Source: an uncultured Desulfovibrio sp. | Lineage (GTDB): Bacteria > Desulfobacterota > Desulfovibrionia > Desulfovibrionales > Desulfovibrionaceae | Assembly (NCBI GenBank): GCA_913060505.1 | Contig: CAJXRQ010000020.1 | Coordinates: 1-62,092 of the forward strand | Direction: 5' to 3' | Length of the DNA: 62,092 nucleotides | In this document: piece by piece, positions 53,546 through 62,092 of the stretch | How positions within the stretch are numbered: the stretch's first letter is position 1 | Layout: each line of letters begins with the position of its first letter | The notes under the pieces: generated by a model | What the model was told of the DNA's origin: nothing | What the model saw: only the letters and a program-made list of their open reading frames with translations | Databases searched by the model: none | Position numbers and translations under genes: made by a program

Positions 53546-54421
53546 CTAGCTGACCAGGAAGGTCCGCAAGCTGACCCGCTGACCGCTCAGTCCCAGCTTC
53601 TTGCGCAGGGACGATCGATAATATTCCACTGTTTTCACAGACTTTTCCACAACATCTGCTATTTCCTGCGAAGTTTTGCCTTCGACAATAAGGTGTGCGA
53701 TACGCCGCTCTCGTGAAGAAAGCGCGGGGTTAAGCCTGTACAACTTGCGATCGAGTTTCGGCTTGTAGTTGAGAATGGCGGCCTCTATATTCGCCGCCAT
53801 TTCCGCAGTGCGATCCGGAGGTATATCGGCTTTCAAGGCATTCAGGTAGGGAGCGATGCTCTCGGAAACCCGGTAATAGGCGTTGCTTTCGGTGCGATCC
53901 CTGTCTGCCATAACGCTTTCAAGCAGCTGGCGCAGCTGGGCGTTGTTTTCCTCCAGCCTGCCAAGACTGCGCTCCAGCTCACGGTTCTGGGCCACCATGT
54001 CACGAATCATCACTTTTTTGTCGGTCATGTCATGTGCGACGATGGCCGCTCCGAGGACTTTTCCCTCAACAACATGGGGGAAATAGCGAATATCCATGTA
54101 ATGTTCGCCAACGGAAGGAAACTCAAGCCAGCCTTCGAACGAAGAACGTTCACCGTTTTTCAGGCAACGGGCAAGCTCAAGGCCCAGATCGCCATTAAAA
54201 ACGAATTGACCAACAACTTCAGAAATATGGACTCCCAGACAACTATGCAAAGGTCTGTTGAACAGCCGGGAATAGGTCTTGTTCACATAGCGGTAGGTGC
54301 AGGCACGATCAACATAGGCAACCAGAGCCTGCACCGCATCCATCACTGAAAAACAGAATTCGGCAATGGATAGATCACATCTGTCATAGGACATGTCTTC
54401 CGGGATGGCGTGTGCGTCCAT
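53546..54421 (-). CDS. PAS domain-LuxR-type transcriptional regulator
   Basis: 291 residues. A PAS fold (~28-135: AYVDRACTYRYVNKTYSRLF), a long coiled coil (~140-165: NRELERSLGRLEENNAQLRQLLES) and a C-terminal LuxR-type helix-turn-helix (~225-290: LSSRERRIAHLIVEGKTSQEIA, VEKSVKTVEYYRSSLRKKLG). It resembles PAS-coupled regulators that sense a small ligand or redox state. The ATG at 54421 has GAGGA at long distance (12 bases), a weak match. Ends two bases from LysR 2. Confidence 0.88.
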   Translation of the reverse strand: MDAHAIPEDMSYDRCDLSIAEFCFSVMDAVQALVAYVDRACTYRYVNKTYSRLFNRPLHSCLGVHISEVVGQFVFNGDLGLELARCLKNGERSSFEGWLEFPSVGEHYMDIRYFPHVVEGKVLGAAIVAHDMTDKKVMIRDMVAQNRELERSLGRLEENNAQLRQLLESVMADRDRTESNAYYRVSESIAPYLNALKADIPPDRTAEMAANIEAAILNYKPKLDRKLYRLNPALSSRERRIAHLIVEGKTSQEIADVVEKSVKTVEYYRSSLRKKLGLSGQRVSLRTFLVS

Positions 54422-54800
54422 AAATATAACAATTCCTCAAAGTCTACCAAATGGGATACGTCCAGCATACAGGATGTCAGCCAACTATTAAAGCCTCCAA
54501 AAAATATTTATTTTTCACCCAATATCCTAGCAAAAAATTAGTGCGTCTTCAGGTTATGGGAAACCGAGCTTTGCAGTATATAACCTGATCCCCAGCTAAG
54601 GGTCACATTTTGGATACGTGCCGGGGGTAAAAGCATTTGTGCGTTGCGGGTCGCCGCCTGACGTTGAACTAGCCCTCACAAAGCGGCGGTCCCGCACCCC
54701 TTTTCCAAACATGACCATGCCCAGCCTTCCCCTGCTCCGCCCTTGAAAATCGGCGGTTTTTCCCATACAGAGCATACAACGAAAACAAGGGGGACTCATA
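54422..54800 (+). promoter_or_regulatory. 379-bp leader region of purD with a stem-loop and candidate promoter
   Basis: Upstream of purD. A candidate promoter TTATGG (54554) - 17 bases - TATATA (54577) is weak. A compound hairpin at 54646-54695 (GCGGG...CCCGC and GCCGC...GCGGC) is followed by ACCCCTTTT, an attenuator-like form. No known purine riboswitch is recognised. The left part also contains the upstream DNA of the PAS-LuxR gene. Confidence 0.45.
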
Positions 54801-56078
54801 ATGAAAATTCTGGTTGTCGGTTCAGGCGGACGCGAACACGCCCTGTGCTGGAAGCTGGCCCAAAGCCCAAAGGTTTCGACCATCCTGTGTGCGCCGGGAA
54901 ATGGCGGAACTGCTGAAATCGGAACCAATATTCCGGTCAAGGACGATGACATTCCCGCCCTGGTGGCGCTCGCCAAGGAAGAAAGCGTTGACCTGGTGGT
55001 GGCCGGTCCTGAACTGCCACTGGTTCTCGGTCTTTCCAACGCTTTGGAGAAGGAAGGCATCCCCTGCTTCGGTCCCGGAGCATTTCCGGCCAACCTTGAA
55101 GGCTCAAAGGCCTTTTCAAAAACCGTCATGCACGAAGCAGGTGTTCCCACTGCGGATTTCCGCGTATTCGACGAATTTGATTCAGCCTGCTCCTTTGTAA
55201 AGGAAAAAGGCGCCCCCATCGTGATCAAGGCGGACGGCCTTGCCGCGGGCAAGGGAGTCGTGGTGGCTACCTCTGTTGAAGAAGCCATTGAGACCCTTGA
55301 GGAAATGATGGTCAAAAAGCGTTTTGCCTCGGCAGGTGACCGCGTGGTTGTGGAAGAAGCGCTTTGTGGTGAGGAAGCATCCTTTCTTGCCTTTTGCGAT
55401 GGCAAAAACTATGCGCTGTTGCCTTCCAGCCAGGACCACAAAGCCGTGGGCGAAGGCGACACCGGCCCCAACACGGGCGGCATGGGCGCATACAGCCCGG
55501 CCCCGATCCTGCCTGAAGAGCAATACGGAAAAACAGCCGAACTGGTCATCAAGCCCATTCTTGAACATCTGGCCGCCAAAGGCGAGCCGTTCAAGGGCGT
55601 CCTGTACGCAGGCCTGATGTACACCCCCAACGGTCCCAGCGTTCTGGAATACAACGTGCGCTTCGGCGATCCCGAATGTCAGCCGTTACTCATGCGCCTT
55701 GAGACCGACCTTGTGGACATCATGATGGCCTGCATTGAAGGCACATTGGACAAGATAGACGTCAAGGTCCGCCCGGAAACCGCCTGCGGCGTTGTCATGG
55801 CAGCCAAGGGATACCCCAACGACTACCCCAAAGGCATGCCCATTTCCGGCATTGACGAGGCTGACAAGCTTGACGGCGTCAAAGTTTTTCAAGCCGGGAC
55901 AAAACCCGCTCCGGATACCGGAGTCGTCACCTCCGGCGGGCGCGTGTTGTGTGTGACCGCTTTGGGGAAGGATCTGGTCCACGCGATTGAACGCGCCTAT
56001 CAGGGCGTGGAAAAAATTTATTTTACCGACAGTTATTACCGCCGCGACATCGGGGAAAAAGGCCTGAAACGGTCCTGA
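54801..56078 (+). CDS. purD: Phosphoribosylamine-glycine ligase
   Basis: 425 residues, full length. ATP-grasp enzyme with MKILVVGSGGREHALCWKL at the N-terminus, IVIKADGLAAGKGVVVAT, and the metal site NVRFGDPECQ. Second step of purine synthesis: phosphoribosylamine plus glycine. AAGGGGGA precedes the ATG. 21 bp upstream of purE, same transcript. Confidence 0.97.
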   Translation: MKILVVGSGGREHALCWKLAQSPKVSTILCAPGNGGTAEIGTNIPVKDDDIPALVALAKEESVDLVVAGPELPLVLGLSNALEKEGIPCFGPGAFPANLEGSKAFSKTVMHEAGVPTADFRVFDEFDSACSFVKEKGAPIVIKADGLAAGKGVVVATSVEEAIETLEEMMVKKRFASAGDRVVVEEALCGEEASFLAFCDGKNYALLPSSQDHKAVGEGDTGPNTGGMGAYSPAPILPEEQYGKTAELVIKPILEHLAAKGEPFKGVLYAGLMYTPNGPSVLEYNVRFGDPECQPLLMRLETDLVDIMMACIEGTLDKIDVKVRPETACGVVMAAKGYPNDYPKGMPISGIDEADKLDGVKVFQAGTKPAPDTGVVTSGGRVLCVTALGKDLVHAIERAYQGVEKIYFTDSYYRRDIGEKGLKRS

Positions 56079-56099
56079 ACCCGGCACAAGGAGAGAGAC

Positions 56100-56585
56100 A
56101 TGCCGCAAGTCGTCATTTTCATGGGATCCATTTCGGACGAAGACAAGATGCGTCCCTGTGCGGATCTGCTCAAAAATCTGGGCATCGATTACGTATTCAC
56201 GGTGAGTTCCGCACACCGTACGCCGGAACGCACGGCCCAGTTGGTGACACAGTATGAATCCGAAGGCTGCCAGATCTTCATCTGTGCTGCCGGTTTGGCC
56301 GCACATCTGGCTGGAGCCGTGGCTGCGAAGAGCATCCGCCCGGTATTGGGAGTGCCGTTGGCAGCTTCCCCGCTCGGCGGCATGGACGCGTTGCTGGCAA
56401 CGGTGCAGATGCCTCCGGGATTCCCGGTGGGGACGCTGGCGCTGGACAAAGTGGGTGCGAAAAATGCCGCATGGCTCGCCGCCCAGATTCTGGCCCTGCA
56501 AGACCCTGAACTGGCCGAACAAATTCGTCAGGCCCGTGAAGATTTCAAGGAATCCGTGGAGAAGGCCGCAGCAGAATTGCAGTAA
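56100..56585 (+). CDS. purE: N5-carboxyaminoimidazole ribonucleotide mutase
   Basis: 161 residues, class I PurE. MGSISDEDKM (substrate site Ser), SSAHRTPERT with the key His, and GVPLAASPLGGMDALLATVQMP (split: GVPLAAS, GGMDALLAT). Rearranges N5-CAIR to CAIR in purine synthesis; its usual partner PurK is not in the window. GGAGAG precedes the ATG. Confidence 0.96.
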   Translation: MPQVVIFMGSISDEDKMRPCADLLKNLGIDYVFTVSSAHRTPERTAQLVTQYESEGCQIFICAAGLAAHLAGAVAAKSIRPVLGVPLAASPLGGMDALLATVQMPPGFPVGTLALDKVGAKNAAWLAAQILALQDPELAEQIRQAREDFKESVEKAAAELQ

Positions 56586-56612
56586 GAATTTTGCCCCCAA
56601 ATCGTAAAAAGC

Positions 56613-56651
56613 AAAGAGCTGACGTTTTGATAAACACGTCAGCTCTTTTTT
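56613..56651 (+). terminator. Intrinsic terminator of purDE
   Basis: AAAGAGCTGACGT / ACGTCAGCTCTTT, a 13-bp perfect stem, then TTT. Confidence 0.9.
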
Positions 56652-56663
56652 ATGCACAAACAA

Positions 56664-56696
56664 CAGAGTCCGCCCTGCAAAACAGGGTGGACTCTG
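56664..56696 (-). terminator. Intrinsic terminator of folD
   Basis: CAGAGTCCGCCCTG / CAGGGTGGACTCTG (one wobble) with a five-base loop; on the minus strand TTGTTTG follows. Confidence 0.75.
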
Positions 56697-56737
56697 CGTC
56701 AAAAATCATTTGTCCGCCAAAGGCAATACCTCGAGAG

Positions 56738-57598
56738 TTACTCCGCACCCACGTGCAGCTTGAAGGCCTCCACAGTATTGACCATGAGCTGGGCAATGGT
56801 CATGGGACCAACACCGCCGGGAACAGGCGTGATGGCGGCAGCCTTTTCCTTGACGCTCTCAAAATCGATATCGCCCACGAGACCTTCGTCCGTGCGGTTT
56901 ATACCCACGTCCACGACCACAGCGCCTTCCTTGACCATGTCGCCGGTCACGAACCTGGGCATGCCCACGGCCGCAAACACAAAATCCGCCTCGCGGCATT
57001 CGGCGGCCAAATCGGCAGTACGCGAATGGCACAGGGTCACGGTGGCGTTGGCACACGGTCCAGCCTGGGAAAGCATCATGGCCAGGGGCTTGCCCACGAT
57101 GTTGGAACGTCCGATAACCACGGCTTTCTTGCAAGCGGGATCCAGATCATACCGCTTGAGCAGATTGATGACACCAGCAGGTGTGCAGGGACGGAATCCG
57201 GGCAGTCCGAGGCTCAACTTGCCGACGTTCACAGGATGAAAACCGTCCACGTCCTTGTCCGGATCAATAAGATCGAGGCACTTCTGGCTGTCCAGCCCCT
57301 CGGGCAAAGGGAGCTGCATCAATATGCCGTCTACGCGAACGTCACGGTTGAGATCGTGAATAAGGCCTTCCAATTCCATCTGCGAGGCCGTAGGCAAACG
57401 GTGCGGTATGGACTTGATGCCGCAGTCTTCACAAGCGCGTTCCTTGTTGCGTACATAAACCTGCGATGCCGGGTCTTCGCCAACCAGAATCACGGCCAGT
57501 CCGGGCTGGCGGCCATACTTGGCGGCCAGAGTGTCCACCTCGGAACGCAGTTCAGCGCGAACCTGTTTGGCAGTTTCCTTTCCGTCGAGAAGAATCAT
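56738..57598 (-). CDS. folD: Bifunctional methylene-THF dehydrogenase/methenyl-THF cyclohydrolase
   Basis: 286 residues. Motifs: [20 protein letters not shown] (catalytic Lys region), [20 protein letters not shown] and [14 protein letters not shown] (NADP site). It interconverts methylene-, methenyl- and formyl-THF, supplying one-carbon units for purines and methionine. GGGGG is about nine bases before the ATG. 192 bp from the DUF554 gene. Confidence 0.97.
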   Translation of the reverse strand: MILLDGKETAKQVRAELRSEVDTLAAKYGRQPGLAVILVGEDPASQVYVRNKERACEDCGIKSIPHRLPTASQMELEGLIHDLNRDVRVDGILMQLPLPEGLDSQKCLDLIDPDKDVDGFHPVNVGKLSLGLPGFRPCTPAGVINLLKRYDLDPACKKAVVIGRSNIVGKPLAMMLSQAGPCANATVTLCHSRTADLAAECREADFVFAAVGMPRFVTGDMVKEGAVVVDVGINRTDEGLVGDIDFESVKEKAAAITPVPGGVGPMTIAQLMVNTVEAFKLHVGAE

Positions 57599-57790
57599 GA
57601 GTGCAATCCCCCGTTAAGAATGTGTATCAAAGCACGAGCCGATTCCCACGAAACAGGCGGCAACGTCAAGTCCTGTCCATGCCGAATCAGGACGATCCGG
57701 GGATGAAAATTCACTCCCTTGCCGAGGCTATCAGCGCACAAAACCGGGCGACAGGCAATGAGTTATTCCCTAAAAACGGATAAGGTGTTT

Positions 57791-58504
57791 CTATCCCATG
57801 CACAGGGACCACAACCATGACAACGGCATGACGATGATCAGGGCCGGAATCATGTTGGCAACGGGGAACTGCTGGATGCCGCAAATGCGAAAGCCGGTCG
57901 CCAGCATGATCAACCCACCGCAGGCAGAAAAGTCAGCCAGCATGTCCGGTGTGGTCAATGGCATGATCAATGATGCGGCAAGAAAAAGCAGCCCCTGTAT
58001 CACCAACTGCGGGATAACGAGAATGGCAACGGTAAATCCCATGGTGGAGGCAAAGATGGGAGCAGTGAAAAAATCCAGAATGGCTTTGACGATAAGCAGC
58101 GTCGGATCTCCGGTCATCCCCTCGCTCATGGAGCCGTAAACGCCAGTGCCGCTCATGCAAAAAAGCACCAGCAGGGCCACGAATTTGTCCAGGAACTCTT
58201 CCTGGGTCAGGTCTCCGGTGGGGCGAGTTATTTTTTCGATACACTTTCGAGCGCTGCCAGCGCCCTTCTGAATAAGCTCTTCCAAGTGGCACAGCTCACC
58301 GAGTACGGCGCCCAGAACCAGAGCAAAAACCACGGGGGCAAGAAATTTGACTTTAACAATCATGGCTACACCAAGCCCCATTGAGGCACAGCCGAAAACC
58401 ATGGGCATCCGGCTTCGCATGTTCATGCTGAGCTTCGGGCCGAGGAGGGCTCCTGCTACGCTGCCTGCAAAAAGAGCCGCACCATTGACATAAGGACCGA
58501 TCAT
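57791..58504 (-). CDS. DUF554 family membrane protein
   Basis: 237 residues, six or seven helices with Gly-rich start PYVNGAALFAGSVAGALLG and a long central cytoplasmic loop (EELIQKGAGSARKCIEK). DUF554 proteins are inner-membrane proteins of unknown role. AAAGGAG precedes the ATG. Confidence 0.9.
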   Translation of the reverse strand: MIGPYVNGAALFAGSVAGALLGPKLSMNMRSRMPMVFGCASMGLGVAMIVKVKFLAPVVFALVLGAVLGELCHLEELIQKGAGSARKCIEKITRPTGDLTQEEFLDKFVALLVLFCMSGTGVYGSMSEGMTGDPTLLIVKAILDFFTAPIFASTMGFTVAILVIPQLVIQGLLFLAASLIMPLTTPDMLADFSACGGLIMLATGFRICGIQQFPVANMIPALIIVMPLSWLWSLCMG

Positions 58505-58648
58505 ATCCGCTCCTTTAACGACGCGCCGCTAAAACGCGCCCTGAGTTAACAAAGGGTTTCGAAGGATGAGATGTTCTTGGCGAAAAGAATACCCGGACAA
58601 CGATCCACAGGATCGAGTCTATCCGATGGCATCAGAATTCGAGGGTCG

Positions 58649-58966
58649 TCAACGCTCGGAAGTGAATCCGAACTCTATCCTGGATTTCGTGTAGAAAACG
58701 CGTAGTTGCTTTTTCTCAATCCGCTCCATCAAATGCTCACACTCCTGCTCGGTAACAGCCATGGCCACCTGCATCGGAGCGTCTTCCAAATCAAAATAAT
58801 TTTCCGAATGAAAACGGCCGTCATGACCGAATCCTTCCTTGCCGGAAAAAAGCGTGGCACCCCGCACGCCGAGTTCCTTGGCCTCTTCCACAATCAGACG
58901 GGCAATGGAAACGCCGTCGACCTTGCGGCTGCGCTGGGTGAAGAAAGTAACAAGATAACCTTCCAC
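58649..58966 (-). CDS. DUF190 family small protein
   Basis: 105 residues with a GTG start after GGGAG. DUF190 pattern: YLVTFFTQRSRKVDGVSIARLI, GATLFSGKEGFG, and MAVTEQECEHLMERI. In many bacteria the gene adjoins crcB (fluoride channel), but no crcB is in the window. Ferredoxin-like fold; function unknown. Confidence 0.88.
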   Translation of the reverse strand: MEGYLVTFFTQRSRKVDGVSIARLIVEEAKELGVRGATLFSGKEGFGHDGRFHSENYFDLEDAPMQVAMAVTEQECEHLMERIEKKQLRVFYTKSRIEFGFTSER

Positions 58967-59105
58967 AAATACTCCCTATTGATATTTGTATTTATCCATG
59001 AGGTCATGATCTGGCACATGGCCGACCGGGCAACGCCCTGAAAAAAGGAATAAGAAGAAAACGGCAGAAAAACAATGACCGGGATCACTGAACGGAAACA
59101 GAAGC

Positions 59106-59798
59106 TCAAAGAATGAAAAAAGAACTGGAGGACAATTCGTCCACCCTGTCCTTTTCCAGCACCCGTATGACACCTCTCGACTTGGAAATCAGGCCGAGAT
59201 CATCAAGACGGGAAACGATCCTTGCCGCGGTTTCCCGCGACGTTCCCACCAGTTCCGCAACGTCGGCGTTCGTAAGCGGCAGGCTTGTGCCGATGCGGGA
59301 AGACAACATGCTCAACACATTCAACACACGCCTTTCGGCGCTCTCGTCAATCAAATCCGAAATTCGGGCATAGGCGCCGTCCAACAAGTCGCCCATGGTG
59401 CTGATAATCCCTGCGGCAACATCAGGATTGTCCAACACCCATTGCCGAAAGATCGTGCAGGGAATCGCAAGAATGGCAGATCTCTCCGCGACCCGGGCAG
59501 CAAAGAAACGGGTTCGGGCACGAAAACAGGTCACAGCGTTCAACGGCGTTCCCCGGACGGCGATACGGAAGGTAAACACCTTTCCCGAAGGAGATTCCCG
59601 CGACAGGACGACCCTTCCGCTCTCCACAAGCAGATAGCGGTCCGCATCGTCCCCGGTTTTGAACACATACTCGCCCTTGTTAAAGAACAGCCGGTTCACG
59701 TTCCCGGCCAATTCGGCGAGCGCTTCCGGAGTAGCCCTGTTCAGGTTGGAGTCTTCCTGTAACGCTTCGATAATTTGACGGGTATCCTGATCGTTCAT
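59106..59798 (-). CDS. Crp/Fnr-family transcriptional regulator
   Basis: 230 residues. Cyclic-nucleotide-binding-like domain (~30-130: KGEYVFKTGDDADRYLLVESGRV) and winged helix (~150-225: LPLTNADVAELVGTSRETAARIVSRLDDLGLI). The ligand-binding Arg/Ser motif of CRP is not clear and there is no Fnr Cys cluster, so the ligand is unknown; HcpR-type regulators of sulfate reducers have this shape. It could bind the site at 31703 (speculative). Confidence 0.92.
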   Translation of the reverse strand: MNDQDTRQIIEALQEDSNLNRATPEALAELAGNVNRLFFNKGEYVFKTGDDADRYLLVESGRVVLSRESPSGKVFTFRIAVRGTPLNAVTCFRARTRFFAARVAERSAILAIPCTIFRQWVLDNPDVAAGIISTMGDLLDGAYARISDLIDESAERRVLNVLSMLSSRIGTSLPLTNADVAELVGTSRETAARIVSRLDDLGLISKSRGVIRVLEKDRVDELSSSSFFIL

Positions 59799-59833
59799 TC
59801 ACAGCCTGCCGTTCATATCAAAACCAAACAACA

Positions 59834-59898
59834 GGAGGCAGCTCTCCGCCTCCCGCAAAAATAACGAAAAAGGCCGCTCCCAAAAGGAACGGCCTTTT
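59834..59898 (-). terminator. Two hairpins ending eno
   Basis: AAAAAGGCCGCTCC / GGAACGGCCTTTT (59867-59898, one mismatch) and a small GGAGGC / GCCTCC hairpin (59834-59853). On the minus strand the first is followed by T-rich sequence. Confidence 0.75.
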
Positions 59899-59918
59899 GA
59901 TTTTTCTCAGGACAAAGC

Positions 59919-61223
<1,305 letters not shown>

Positions 61224-61328
61224 TCATGGTGAAAATCGAATTCAATGTCAGAGTTTCGGGGGCAGTGTATAAGAAAAGAAGCCATTCCACAAATGGACGG
61301 GCCATAATCACGTTATTTTTTACGAAAT

Positions 61329-62000
61329 TTAACGGCTTCGAAACAGGCCGAAACCGAGAACGCCCATGGCCAGCACAAAACCTATCGGCAGCAAAGCCGA
61401 GCCTGCGCCGTCCGGAACGATAACCGAGGCCAGCTCCATTTTTGCATCGGCAACGGATTGGTAGCGCATTTGCGGCACAAGACGCACCGCGCGCAAGGCA
61501 GGGTCTGCGTTTGCCAGCGATGCATAATCCGACACGTTGCAAACCATGGAAAATTCCAGCATGCCACGCCGGGTGTAGTAAACATATTTGTTGGTCCGCA
61601 CGCGTTCCTTCGCGCCATCGGATTCTATGGCATAGGCGAACAAGGCTTTTTTCGGATAGAAACGGCTGTCCACCACTTCGGGGTGATCCTCGGGACGCAT
61701 GCCGTTCAGGCTGGATTGCACGGCAATCTTGTTCAGGCCCACAATATCCGAGGCTGGCACCATGCCGGTCTCGACACTACGCACCAGAATATAAGGATGC
61801 GGGCTGCCAAGTTCGCCCTCGCACCAGTAGGCTGCGTGAAAATCCTGTCCTTCAAAAACAAACGGTTCCTCCATGGCCAGCCTCCAGCCAGCCGGAAGGG
61901 ACAGGGAAAAACCCAAGGCGCTGTTGCGAACGTCCTCGGCCTGAGCCGAGACGCAAAACAGCAGGGAAAAGATAAAAGGCAACACCAACAAACACCGCAT
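61329..62000 (-). CDS. Secreted hypothetical protein with C-terminal membrane anchor
   Basis: 223 residues. Signal peptide MRCLLVLPFIFSLLFCVSA, a mature part with DSRFYPKKALFAYAIES and a C-terminal membrane helix (LLPIGFVLAMGVLGFGLF) ending FRSR, so the protein is anchored with the bulk outside. No known family. GGTG precedes the ATG at 62000; the frame opens at 62036. Confidence 0.7.
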   Translation of the reverse strand: MRCLLVLPFIFSLLFCVSAQAEDVRNSALGFSLSLPAGWRLAMEEPFVFEGQDFHAAYWCEGELGSPHPYILVRSVETGMVPASDIVGLNKIAVQSSLNGMRPEDHPEVVDSRFYPKKALFAYAIESDGAKERVRTNKYVYYTRRGMLEFSMVCNVSDYASLANADPALRAVRLVPQMRYQSVADAKMELASVIVPDGAGSALLPIGFVLAMGVLGFGLFRSR

Positions 62001-62092
62001 GCAAGCACCGTATATATAAATAGAAAGTTTAAACAAAAACAGCAGGGAAAACAGTATTGTCAGGCCGGTGGTATCGGCTTTCCACCGGCTTT

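Noticed and set aside
54596..55405. Long minus-strand frame opposite purD
   Set aside because: Low-complexity Ser-rich translation typical of an antisense shadow of a GC-rich gene.
57601..57783. 60-codon plus-strand frame in the folD-DUF554 gap
   Set aside because: No ribosome site, no family, and it overlaps the upstream DNA of folD.

Overview
The window looks like a chromosomal segment of a Gram-negative, GC-rich anaerobe, most likely of the Desulfovibrionaceae (Desulfobacterota). This is inferred from protein style, from the many sensor kinases, PAS proteins and c-di-GMP proteins, from lipoproteins and LysM-type murein enzymes, and from a sigma-54 activator together with a good sigma-54 promoter; no rRNA or tRNA gene is present to confirm it. 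I see no CRISPR array, insertion sequence, integrase or complete prophage. Most of the window is ordinary housekeeping and regulatory chromosome.

Layout. 1-8 kb: 3' end of serB, a sigma-54-driven glycine-zipper lipoprotein, a PAS/HAMP histidine kinase, a DUF1007-NicO nickel/cobalt exporter, a methyltransferase with a damaged 5' end, a LysM lytic transglycosylase and a PIN-PhoH ATPase. 8-13.5 kb: GNAT acetyltransferase, HicB without HicA, serS, a membrane protein, a stand-alone CinA C-terminal domain, hisI and hisG. 13.5-20.4 kb (minus strand): radA, an NtrC-type activator, an ATP-grasp protein and a helicase-exonuclease fusion, closely packed and probably co-transcribed. 20.8-26.7 kb: metallophosphoesterase, MASE3 histidine kinase, and a metF-metE pair with a palindromic operator over its promoter.

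26.9-35.4 kb: a Bcr/CflA efflux pump with a MarR regulator and two matching MarR-type sites; an atypical LytTR regulator just upstream of acetyl-CoA synthetase; and a tetR-emrA-emrB efflux operon behind a perfect 20-bp palindrome. 35.4-41.1 kb: two lipoproteins, a secreted protein co-transcribed with a degenerate GGDEF protein, a full Cache-PAS-GGDEF-EAL protein and a thermonuclease. 41.0-46.5 kb: five minus-strand phage tail genes that stand alone, a tail-module remnant or a domesticated tail cassette. 46.7-50.7 kb: tRNA-dihydrouridine synthase, a cyclase-family hydrolase, an EamA transporter and an aminotransferase. 50.9-54.4 kb: a 64-residue membrane protein, two paralogous LysR regulators and a PAS-LuxR regulator. 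54.8-62 kb: purD-purE, folD, DUF554, DUF190, a Crp/Fnr regulator, eno and a secreted membrane-anchored protein.

How parts work together. metF and metE form the terminal methionine methylation steps, purD/purE/folD share purine and one-carbon metabolism, and the MarR and TetR loci each pair a repressor with an efflux pump. The most unusual items are the MrfA/MrfB-like fusion, the isolated phage tail cassette, the two-site MarR locus, the SahR-like operator at metFE, the phospho-site-lacking LytTR regulator beside acs, and the 513-bp spacer between the two LysR genes.
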